From contig NZ_CALKTL010000034.1 of assembly GCF_937997405.1 (NCBI RefSeq), positions 1 through 7,636 on the forward strand: a stretch of 7,636 bases of DNA, given 5' to 3'. The notes under the pieces are model-generated. The model had not been told where the DNA came from, ran no database searches, and saw only the letters and a program-made list of their open reading frames with translations. Made by a program: the position numbers and the translations under genes. Positions 1-6,059 of this stretch are shown here, in pieces. How positions within the stretch are numbered: position 1 is the first letter of the stretch; every line of letters begins with the position of its first letter. The DNA is from an uncultured Campylobacter sp. GTDB lineage: Bacteria > Campylobacterota > Campylobacteria > Campylobacterales > Campylobacteraceae.

Positions 1-304
1 CATCGGCGTCGCGATGAACGGCGGCAGCGACGTAGCCAAGGGCGCGGGCGACGTGATTTTTATAAAAAACGACCTTGCAAGCGTGCTATATCTATTCCGC
101 CTATCGGAAGCCGCAATGCGGACGATCAAGCAAAATCTCTTCTGGGCGCTCTTTTACAACGCCGTGTGTATCCCGATCGCAGCAGGCGCGCTATATCCGG
201 CGCTCGGCGTGCTTTTAAAGCCGATGTACGGTGCTGCGGCGATGTGTTTTAGCTCCGTAACGGTCGTGTTAAACTCCATCAGATTGAAATTCGCTAAATT
301 TTAA
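1..304 (+). CDS. copA: Copper-type P1B ATPase, C-terminal end (partial)
   Basis: This is the last 100 codons of a heavy-metal P-type ATPase; the gene begins before the window and the reading frame starts at position 2. The first residues (IGVAMNGGSDVAKGAGDVI) are the end of the P-domain hinge segment that follows the GDGxNDAPAL motif in this family. Two membrane helices follow: one with the YN...IP.AAG pattern of transmembrane helix 7, and one with MxxSSVxVVxNSxRL, the helix 8 pattern of Cu(I)-exporting P1B-1 pumps. The Tyr-Asn and Met-x-x-Ser-Ser residues are those assigned to Cu(I) coordination in the membrane in that subgroup. The family pumps Cu(I) (or Ag(I)) out of the cytoplasm using ATP. 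No CopZ-like chaperone gene follows within the window. An internal ATG at 14 is only a conserved methionine, not the start. The family is certain; the metal is inferred from the helix 7/8 motifs. Confidence 0.9.
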   Translation, partial: IGVAMNGGSDVAKGAGDVIFIKNDLASVLYLFRLSEAAMRTIKQNLFWALFYNAVCIPIAAGALYPALGVLLKPMYGAAAMCFSSVTVVLNSIRLKFAKF

Positions 305-764
305 CGCGACGGAATTTGCGCTAGGCGCGGAATTTTGTGCGGCGAAATTTTAATTTACTCCGCAAGAGCGCGCAAAATTCTTTCATTCTGCGAGGAATTT
401 TACCTCGCAAATTCTATCTCTCTACTAATGCGCGTAGAATTCCACGGAACGGGCTCCACTTGAAAAAATTTTATTTCACGATAAGCCTAGCACGGAATTC
501 CGCCAGATTTGTACAGCTTGCAAAATTTTATTTTACCGCTAGCTCGCGCGTAAATTTTAAAATTTTAGCCTGCCGATCGCTGTGCCCTCATATAGTGCCC
601 TCCATTGCTGCGCCTATAACTACCATTATTTAACGCTGCTCGCCGCCACGCCGTAAAATTTTAAAAATTCCGCAAAATTTTATAAGGCTGAAAGGAATTC
701 CATAAAATTCCACCGCCCGCACTAAGTTTTAATAAATAAATTTAAAGGTAAAATAACGCTTCAA
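305..764. other. AATT-rich non-coding spacer after the copper ATPase
   Basis: I find no convincing gene on either strand in this stretch. One 98-codon open frame (337-633, +) exists, but it has no ribosome binding site and no recognisable domain, and it merely translates the repetitive DNA. The region is dominated by AATT cores, usually in the form RAATTY and often extended to AAAATTTT. I count about 18 RAATTY hexamers in 460 bases, starting near 312. Near the 3' end the cores at 666, 676, 696 and 706 are spaced in multiples of 10 bases; elsewhere spacings of 14-15 or 28-30 recur but are not strict. No rho-independent terminator with a clear GC stem and T-run was seen after the ATPase stop codon. 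Confidence 0.6.
749..754 (+). promoter_or_regulatory. Possible -10 element for the ankyrin-repeat gene
   Basis: TAAAAT is preceded by an AT-rich run (about 725-747), as in Campylobacter sigma-70 promoters, which have a conserved -10 box but no conserved -35. It would start transcription around 760, leaving a short leader before the ATG at 783. The region is AT-rich, so chance matches are easy and the call is weak. Confidence 0.3.
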
Positions 765-782
765 ATGCAATTCGAGGTAGCG

Positions 783-2015
783 ATGCGAAAAATTCTAATG
801 GGTTCGTTTGTTTTTTGCGGCACGCTTTTTGGCGCTTCTTGCGAGCAGATGCAGGAGGATGCGCGCGGATTTTTCGGCGCGAGTTTGAGCGACGAGGAGC
901 TGCTGCAAAGCGATTTTGGCTGTAAAGGCTCGCTAGCTGGCGCAGAATTTTTGCAAAATTTAAAAAGCGCGTCTTCTGAGATCAGGGACGAAAATATCGA
1001 TTGCGTCGGTAACGAAGCCTTACTGAACGAAAAAAGGCTTGAGCGAACCTTGGCATTTGCGGGGATGGATGGCGAGGGCTTTTTGAGCTATGCTAAAGAG
1101 AAAAACTACGCGCAAATTAGCGAAAAATCGCTCGAAGCCTTAGAATTTTACTCCGAGCGCAAGATTGGAAATTTCATCGCTTATGGCAATTTCATGGGCG
1201 AGATCCCGGCAGCCAGGGAGGCGCTAAGAGATTATTTCGCCGCTAAATTCAACAAAAACGACGCCGATGAGCTGGCAAGCGCCGTGATAGCGGAATTTAT
1301 CGCATATGCTGCAAAGGATCGCAAGGCGGGAGATTACGGTGAGCTTGAGCTGGCGTTAAAAGGCGGAGTAGGTGCAGATGAGTTTCGTACGCTACTTTTT
1401 AGCAAGGATTTTGCGATTTACGAGCTTGATAATGCCCTGGATCTGGCACTTTTGCTAGGATATGACGAGCGCTTTAGCGGCGCTTTGATCGATCGGGGCG
1501 CGCAGGTGAATGCTGGCGAGGAAAACTCGCTATTTTACGCGATGAATAACGTTCAAAGCGCTAAATTTATGATCTCTAAAGGCGCCTTGGTTGGCTATAA
1601 AAACTCGCTTGGGCAAACTCCGATATTTTTTGCCGCCGCGGCAAAAAATTATGAGCTCGTAAAGTTGCTAATCTACTCGCACGCTAGCGTAAATGTCCGC
1701 CAGATCGGCAGCGCCGAAGCTCAGGCTCTAGCATCGCTAGGCGAGCGTAGCGACGGCTGTGAACGTTCGGGCGCGGGCAAGACGCTGCTGATGTTTGCGG
1801 CGCAAAAAAGTACCAAGCAGATCGTTGAATTGCTCGTAAAATCGGGCGCAAACGAAAAGGCGGTCGATGAGGCGGGGCTAAATGCGCTAGACTACGCGCT
1901 TGCAGGTGGCGAAGCGGCTACGCAGAGCTATTTGCGCTCGCTTGGACTAAGTCCTACACAAGCAAGCGATGATTTTACGAGCGATCCGCAAGATGCACCT
2001 GAGCGTGAGAATTAG
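783..2015 (+). CDS. Exported ankyrin-repeat protein
   Basis: The product is 410 residues from the chosen start. The ATG at 783 is preferred because GAGG at 774-777 lies 5 bases upstream. An in-frame ATG at 765 would add six residues but has its nearest AAGG about 16 bases away, and it would push the signal peptide inward. Residues 1-20 look like a signal peptide: basic Arg-Lys followed by a hydrophobic stretch ending in GASC. The cysteine at 20 resembles a lipoprotein acceptor, but Gly at -3 is not a standard lipobox, so periplasmic release is as likely as a lipid anchor. Residues 21 to about 210 are helical-looking and not recognised. From about 215 to the end there are roughly four ankyrin repeats; the clearest begin at GQTPIFFAAA (277) and GKTLLMFAAQ (332), separated by an extra loop of about 25 residues. 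Ankyrin repeats bind proteins; the partner is unknown. From memory, C. jejuni Cj0834c is a similar periplasmic ankyrin protein near the antiporter and trmA. Confidence 0.8.
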   Translation: MRKILMGSFVFCGTLFGASCEQMQEDARGFFGASLSDEELLQSDFGCKGSLAGAEFLQNLKSASSEIRDENIDCVGNEALLNEKRLERTLAFAGMDGEGFLSYAKEKNYAQISEKSLEALEFYSERKIGNFIAYGNFMGEIPAAREALRDYFAAKFNKNDADELASAVIAEFIAYAAKDRKAGDYGELELALKGGVGADEFRTLLFSKDFAIYELDNALDLALLLGYDERFSGALIDRGAQVNAGEENSLFYAMNNVQSAKFMISKGALVGYKNSLGQTPIFFAAAAKNYELVKLLIYSHASVNVRQIGSAEAQALASLGERSDGCERSGAGKTLLMFAAQKSTKQIVELLVKSGANEKAVDEAGLNALDYALAGGEAATQSYLRSLGLSPTQASDDFTSDPQDAPEREN

Positions 2016-2518
2016 CAAGCAGGCTTGATTTAAAGGGTCGCTCGCCGCTTCGTCGTTTTAGGTTTGCAGCGTTTTTGGGTTACAAAAGCCTTATGAGCTT
2101 TAAATTTAGAGTTTTGCCGCTTTGTAAATTCTATAGATTTAGCGGATTTTTCGAGTGCGAGTTGGTAGAATTTAACGCTTTAAAATTTTATCGCTTTGCT
2201 TGCGCAGGTTGCATGCACTGAAATTTTATAAACGTGCAGACGAGCTTTAAAAATGGCGATTTGTGCGTTTATGCGCGATAAAATTTTTGCCGAGGGATTT
2301 TGGTTTGCGATCAAGAGCAGGATTTCGTCAAATTTTGCGCGAGAAATTTATCGCTCTTGCGACAAAGCAAGTGTCGCAGTGTTGCGGAATTTTACCTTGG
2401 CTTGGGTCTTTTGCTATGTTAAGTAAAATTTTAAATTCGCTTATAAAACGCTTTTAATTACGCCGCGCGCGGTATTTTGCACCGGAGAGATTTTATTGTG
2501 CGACAAATTACTTAAAAA

Positions 2519-2542
2519 TGCGTTCGCAAAATTGCAAACGCA
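2519..2542. repeat. 24-bp interrupted palindrome
   Basis: The arms are TGCGTT (2519-2524) and AACGCA (2537-2542), with an inner GCAA/TTGC pair, one C/A mismatch and a 2-base centre. The symmetry suits either a dimeric DNA-binding protein or a short RNA hairpin. No T-run follows, so it is not a standard terminator. Function is unknown. Confidence 0.5.
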
Positions 2543-2636
2543 GCAAAATTGTAGAGCTTGCTGTGCGATTAAGGCGCTCAAAAATCACCGTAAAAGAAAG
2601 CGCGTGAATTATGAATAATTGCTGCAATGCGCGCAG

Positions 2637-2680
2637 AATTTTAAAATTTAACCCCCGATCGGAGGTTAAATTTTAAAATT
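2637..2680. repeat. 44-bp near-perfect palindrome upstream of the antiporter gene
   Basis: The arms AATTTTAAAATTTAACC (2637-2653) and GGTTAAATTTTAAAATT (2664-2680) are exact reverse complements of 17 bases. Inside them are one mismatch (C2654/A2663), then CCG/CGG around a 2-base centre. The right arm ends 12 bases before the ribosome binding site AAGGA (2693-2697) of the antiporter gene. It could be an operator, a transcript-stabilising or attenuating hairpin, or a bidirectional terminator-like structure, since AT-rich arms give T-runs on both strands. Only the symmetry is seen; the role is inferred. Confidence 0.6.
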
Positions 2681-2702
2681 TTATCAATCATCAAGGATTA
2701 AA

Positions 2703-4403
2703 ATGTTGAAAAATTTGCTTATCTTTACGGCGATTTTTTTGCCCGCGCTGGCGCTTGCGGACGTGGAGCCCGCCGTGCGAAACAGCGAGCTTTACGGCAT
2801 GCTGACGCTGATACCGCCGGTCGTGGCGATCGTGCTTGCTTTTATCACCAAGGACGTGATTTTGTCGCTGTTTTTGGGCGTGCTAAGCGGGACTTTTCTC
2901 GTCGGTATGGTAGATCACGGCATCGCTGCTTCGGCGCTTTTTGCCTTTACGAACCTGTGCTCGCGCGTAGTAAAATCTATGGCGGATACGTGGAATGCGG
3001 GTATTTTGCTTCAGGTTATGTGTATCGGCGGGCTCATCGCTCTGGTTACCAAAAGCGGCGGCACAAAGGCGCTTGCGCTCTGGCTTAGCAAGCACGCCGA
3101 CACTCCGGTTTTGGGTCAAATTTACACCTGGCTGATGGGTATCGTGATATTTTTCGACGATTACGCAAACGCGCTGATCGTGGGTCCGATAATGCGGCCG
3201 CTTATGGATAAATTTAAAATTTCGCGCGCAAAGTTCGCCTTCATCATCGACGCGACCGCAGCGCCGATCACCGGCATCGCTGTGATCTCCACCTGGGTCG
3301 GAGTTGAAATTTCGGCGATTAAAGAGGCCTACTCGCAGATCGGCGTAGAAAACATAAACGCCTTCACCGTCTTTGTGGAGACGATCCCGTATAGATTTTA
3401 TAACATTTTCATGATCTTTTTCGTAGTCGCCACGGCAGTGATGAGTAGGGAGTTTGGCTCGATGTATCGCGCAGAGATCGCATCTCGCGGCGGAAAGAGC
3501 GGAGCTGCGGATTTTAAGATTAAAAATTTAGAGGATCAAATTTTCGTGCCCAAAGAGGGCGTCGCACTTCGCAAGCTAAACGCGATAATCCCGCTAGGAG
3601 CGATGATCGTCCTTTCCGTCATCGGATTTTATCTCAACGGCTACAGCTCGCTGGAGGGCGAGGCTTTGGAGGCGGTCAAGGCAGCTCCTCTTAGCTTTAC
3701 TTCGATCCGTACTGCATTTAGCGCGGCAGATGCCTCGGTAGTGCTGTTTCAATCCGCGCTCTTTTCATCGATCATCGCCGTCGTTTTGGGCATCGCGCAA
3801 AAAATTTACGGCGTCAAAGAGGCGATCGAGGTCTGGGTTGGCGGCTGGAAAAGCATGCTAAATACCGTCATAATCCTACTTTTTGCGTGGTCGCTAAGCT
3901 CGGTTATCAAAGAGCTTGGCACTTCGCGATACTTAGTAGAGCTTCTAAGCGACGCTACGCCGCGCTTTGCTCTTGCGATCGTGATCTTCGTGCTTAGCTC
4001 GTTTATCTCATTTTCAACGGGCACAAGCTTCGGTACTATGGGCATCGTCACTCCTTTAGCCGTGCCGTTAGCGCACGCCGTGGGGCAAAAATACGGACTT
4101 AGCGGCGAGGAATTTCACGTTTTCATGTGCGTAAACATCAGCGCAGTACTTACGGGGGCGATCTTCGGCGATCACTGCTCGCCGATTTCGGATACGACGA
4201 TCCTCTCTTCGATGGGCGCAGGCTGCGATCATATCGAGCACGTAAGCACGCAGATGACCTATGCGCTGGTTGTTTGCGGCATCAGTATCGTTTGCGGCTA
4301 CCTGCCTGCGGGCTTTGGGCTTAGCGTGTGGGGATGTCTGATCTTGGGTATCGCGGCTATCATTCTTTTATTGCGCGTGGTGGGTAAAAGAGTGGATGTA
4401 TGA
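2703..4403 (+). CDS. Na+/H+ antiporter, NhaC family
   Basis: This is a 566-residue inner-membrane protein that would exchange Na+ for H+ to control cytoplasmic sodium and pH. Many hydrophobic segments run through it (for example about 35-68, 100-116, 138-162, 231-246, 292-311, 345-364, 386-402, 421-436, 516-532 and 540-560), with a hydrophilic loop near 250-290. Family hallmarks are FFDDYANALIVGP (150-162), SFSTGTSFGTMG (436-447), FGDHCSPISDTT (488-499) and HVSTQMTYA (513-521); the acidic residues D152, D153 and D490 are candidate ion-binding residues. The N-terminus (1-19, ending ALA before Asp20) looks like a cleavable signal peptide, and the signal-like start supports the ATG at 2703. AAGGA at 2693-2697 is correctly spaced from that ATG. 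The stop codon overlaps the trmA start as ATGA, so the two genes are probably co-transcribed and translationally coupled. The family is clear, but related members carry other ion or organic-acid exchanges (for example malate-lactate), so the substrate is inferred. Confidence 0.85.
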   Translation: MLKNLLIFTAIFLPALALADVEPAVRNSELYGMLTLIPPVVAIVLAFITKDVILSLFLGVLSGTFLVGMVDHGIAASALFAFTNLCSRVVKSMADTWNAGILLQVMCIGGLIALVTKSGGTKALALWLSKHADTPVLGQIYTWLMGIVIFFDDYANALIVGPIMRPLMDKFKISRAKFAFIIDATAAPITGIAVISTWVGVEISAIKEAYSQIGVENINAFTVFVETIPYRFYNIFMIFFVVATAVMSREFGSMYRAEIASRGGKSGAADFKIKNLEDQIFVPKEGVALRKLNAIIPLGAMIVLSVIGFYLNGYSSLEGEALEAVKAAPLSFTSIRTAFSAADASVVLFQSALFSSIIAVVLGIAQKIYGVKEAIEVWVGGWKSMLNTVIILLFAWSLSSVIKELGTSRYLVELLSDATPRFALAIVIFVLSSFISFSTGTSFGTMGIVTPLAVPLAHAVGQKYGLSGEEFHVFMCVNISAVLTGAIFGDHCSPISDTTILSSMGAGCDHIEHVSTQMTYALVVCGISIVCGYLPAGFGLSVWGCLILGIAAIILLLRVVGKRVDV

Positions 4404-5959
4404 ATTGCGAAAGCTTCGGTAGCTGCGGCAGCTGCACGCTCGGCGAGCCCTATGAGGATCAAATTTCATACAAAAAGCGTCTGATCGCCGATAAATTTAG
4501 AGAATTTTTTGACGGCGAGTTTGAGTTTTTTGCCTCACAGCCGCAAAATTACCGCATCAGGGCGGAATTTGGCATCTGGTACGATATTTGGCATAGCGCA
4601 TTTGATCTTGCTTACACGATGGGCGGCGCACGTAGCAAGAAAATTTTAATTAACGAATGCCCCAAGGTGGCGCTTCCTATCGCAAATTTAATGCCGCGGC
4701 TGCTAGAGGCGCTTAGACGGAGCGAAGCTTTAAAAGAGAAGCTCTTCGGCGTCGAGTTTATCTCGTGTGCTAGCGGGATTTTGGCGACTCTGCTTTATCA
4801 CAAGCGCCTGGGCGAGCGCGAGCAGGAGGCGATTTGCGAGCTGGCGGGCAAGCTTGGCATCAGGGTTATGGCTCGCGCGCGCGGACAGAAGCTGTTAAGC
4901 GGCGAGCTAAGCCTCACAGACGAGCTTTGCGTGGACGGGCGAGTTTATAAATTTCGCTTCGGCGAAAATGCCTTCATCCAGCCCAACCGCGGCGTGAACG
5001 AAAAGATGATCGCCTGGGCGAGAAGCTGCGTGGACTTCGGCAAAGATGGCACGAGTGAGGTATGCGTCGCGCAGAATTTCGTTGCAAAGAATTCCATAGC
5101 GGAGAATTCCGCTGCGCAAAATTACGGCTGCGAGGAGCCCGCCCCGCGAAATTCTACGGATCGAAATTTTGCTTCTGAAAATTCCGCCGAATTTGACGCC
5201 GCTTGCCGAAATTCCGTTAAAGCAAATTTCGCTCGTGCAGAATTTAGCGGCGAAAATTCCGCGAAATTTAACCGCGCGTCCGCATGCGAGAGCTCTACGG
5301 ATGAGAATTTCACTCGCAAGGATTTGGACGCACAAAATTCCGCCACGAAAAATTTGGATTGCGAAAAGCAAGGCTTGCAAAATTCAGCTAGCGAAAAACT
5401 CATCGCGCAAAATTCGAGCCACGAGCAGTCCGCCGCGCAAAATTCTAGCTGCGAAAAATATGCCGTGCGCCCAGAAAGCTCCGCTGCGCGCGATCTGCTG
5501 GAGCTGTACTGCGGGCACGGCAACTTCACTATCCCGCTTGCGGCTAAATTTAACCGCGTGCTGGCGAGTGAAATTTCAAAAAGCTCGATCGCGAATGCCC
5601 GCATAAACTGCGAGCTCAACGGCGTTTGCAACGCGCAATTCGTCCGCCTTAGCGCGGATGAGCTGATGAGCGCGTTTGCGCGCAGGCGCGAGTTTGAGCG
5701 GCTAAAGGGGATCGATATTTTCAGCTACGATTTTTCGCACGTCTTGATCGATCCGCCGCGCGCGGGGCTGGAGCCTAGCGTGATTGATTTCATAAAAAAT
5801 TTTCGTAATCTAATCTACATCTCCTGTAATCCGCAGACGCTTTTTGAAAATTTACGCTCGCTTTGCGCTACGCATGAGGTGCGCAGATTTGCGATCTTCG
5901 ATCAGTTCGCGCATACGAGCCATATCGAATGCGGCGTGCTGCTAAAGCGCAGGAGTTAG
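4400..5959 (+). CDS. trmA: tRNA (uracil-54-C5)-methyltransferase TrmA with a large internal insert
   Basis: TrmA makes 5-methyluridine at position 54 of the tRNA T-loop using S-adenosylmethionine. The product is 519 residues, against about 366 in E. coli. It shows FIQPN (192-196), the SAM motif DLLELYCGHGNF (365-376), DPPRAGL (451-457), the nucleophile Cys476 in SCNP and the catalytic base Glu510 in HIECG, so the enzyme should be active. The match to E. coli TrmA is collinear except for about 148 extra residues (roughly 217-364), rich in Asn, Ser and Ala, with a five-residue rhythm. Removing them leaves about 371 residues. Unlike E. coli TrmA, the N-terminus has Cys3, Cys9 and Cys12 (Cx5CxxC) plus Cys87, resembling the iron-sulfur ligands of RlmD. 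RlmD or RlmC are therefore alternatives, but the overall alignment, the ending and the length without the insert favour TrmA. The start ATG overlaps the antiporter stop (ATGA); the ribosome binding site is weak, consistent with coupling. Confidence 0.88.
   Translation: MNCESFGSCGSCTLGEPYEDQISYKKRLIADKFREFFDGEFEFFASQPQNYRIRAEFGIWYDIWHSAFDLAYTMGGARSKKILINECPKVALPIANLMPRLLEALRRSEALKEKLFGVEFISCASGILATLLYHKRLGEREQEAICELAGKLGIRVMARARGQKLLSGELSLTDELCVDGRVYKFRFGENAFIQPNRGVNEKMIAWARSCVDFGKDGTSEVCVAQNFVAKNSIAENSAAQNYGCEEPAPRNSTDRNFASENSAEFDAACRNSVKANFARAEFSGENSAKFNRASACESSTDENFTRKDLDAQNSATKNLDCEKQGLQNSASEKLIAQNSSHEQSAAQNSSCEKYAVRPESSAARDLLELYCGHGNFTIPLAAKFNRVLASEISKSSIANARINCELNGVCNAQFVRLSADELMSAFARRREFERLKGIDIFSYDFSHVLIDPPRAGLEPSVIDFIKNFRNLIYISCNPQTLFENLRSLCATHEVRRFAIFDQFAHTSHIECGVLLKRRS
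5074..5446 (+). repeat. Degenerate 15-bp-period AATT array inside trmA
   Basis: AATT cores occur at 5075, 5090, 5105, 5120, 5150, 5165, 5180, 5190, 5210, 5225, 5241, 5255, 5265, 5306, 5336, 5351, 5381, 5411 and 5441. Most lie exactly 15 or 30 bases apart. There are two phase blocks: 5075-5255, and 5306-5441, where 30-base double units dominate. All but one core (AAATTA at 5119) fit RAATTY; two are GAATTC. Between cores the bases are GC-rich but not conserved, so this is a periodic degenerate array, not an exact tandem repeat. Because 15 is a multiple of 3, the reading frame is kept and the protein repeats as pentads of the type xN(S/F)xx, then as decads of the type AQNSxxExxx. The density of RAATTY is far above that in the flanking trmA sequence and in the neighbouring genes. 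Confidence 0.85.
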
Positions 5960-5967
5960 GCGGGTTT

Positions 5968-5981
5968 ACAACCGAAGTTGT
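5968..5981 (+). other. Small hairpin after trmA
   Basis: ACAAC and GTTGT pair around a CGAA loop, starting nine bases after the trmA stop codon. No T-run follows, so I do not call it a terminator. It may do nothing. Confidence 0.3.
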
Positions 5982-6023
5982 GGATTTAGACGGCGCGCGG
6001 GATAAAATTTCGCCTAAAATATG

Positions 6024-6029
6024 TATAAT
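6024..6029 (+). promoter_or_regulatory. Probable -10 element for ilvA
   Basis: A perfect TATAAT, preceded by TG at 6022-6023, sits 30 bases before the ilvA start in an AT-rich stretch. That is the usual position and form for a Campylobacter sigma-70 promoter, where a -35 box is not required. It predicts a leader of only about 24 bases, leaving no room for a leader peptide, T-box or riboswitch. Transcription through from trmA is also possible, because no terminator is evident in the 100-base gap. Confidence 0.5.
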
Positions 6030-6059
6030 AACAAAATTTAAAATTACGAAAGGAAGTAG

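Larger units (their letters stand above)
2016..2702. other. 687-base gap between the ankyrin gene and the antiporter gene
   Basis: There is no supportable gene here. The longest open frame (2263-2457, +, 64 codons) lacks a good ribosome binding site and resembles no family I know. I saw no tRNA, CRISPR or insertion-sequence ends. The stretch is AT-richer than the genes and contains roughly 15 RAATTY hexamers plus two palindromes (2519-2542 and 2637-2680, listed separately). The antiporter promoter should lie in the last part of the gap, but I could not pick a convincing -10 box. From memory, C. jejuni has an oxidoreductase gene (Cj0833c) at the equivalent position; I see no remnant of one. 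Confidence 0.55.

Noticed and set aside
337..633. 98-codon open frame in the first spacer
   Set aside because: No ribosome binding site, no family resemblance, and its peptide only reflects the AATT-rich repetitive DNA.
2016..2027. Terminator after the ankyrin gene (CAAGC/GCTTG)
   Set aside because: The loop would be only two bases and there is no T-run.
2263..2457. 64-codon open frame in the 687-base gap
   Set aside because: No good ribosome binding site, and a basic, AT-repeat-derived composition with no recognisable domain.
5074..5446. CRISPR array or exact minisatellite
   Set aside because: Only the 4-6 base core is conserved at 15-bp spacing; there are no 20-40 base repeats with unique spacers and no exact unit.
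5048..5491. Intein or intron in trmA
   Set aside because: The insert lacks intein splice residues and blocks, and it is a simple open in-frame repeat without intron-like structure.
5122..5631. Antisense pentapeptide-repeat gene
   Set aside because: It lies wholly opposite the conserved trmA coding sequence, and its pattern is explained by the palindromic core and 15-bp spacing.
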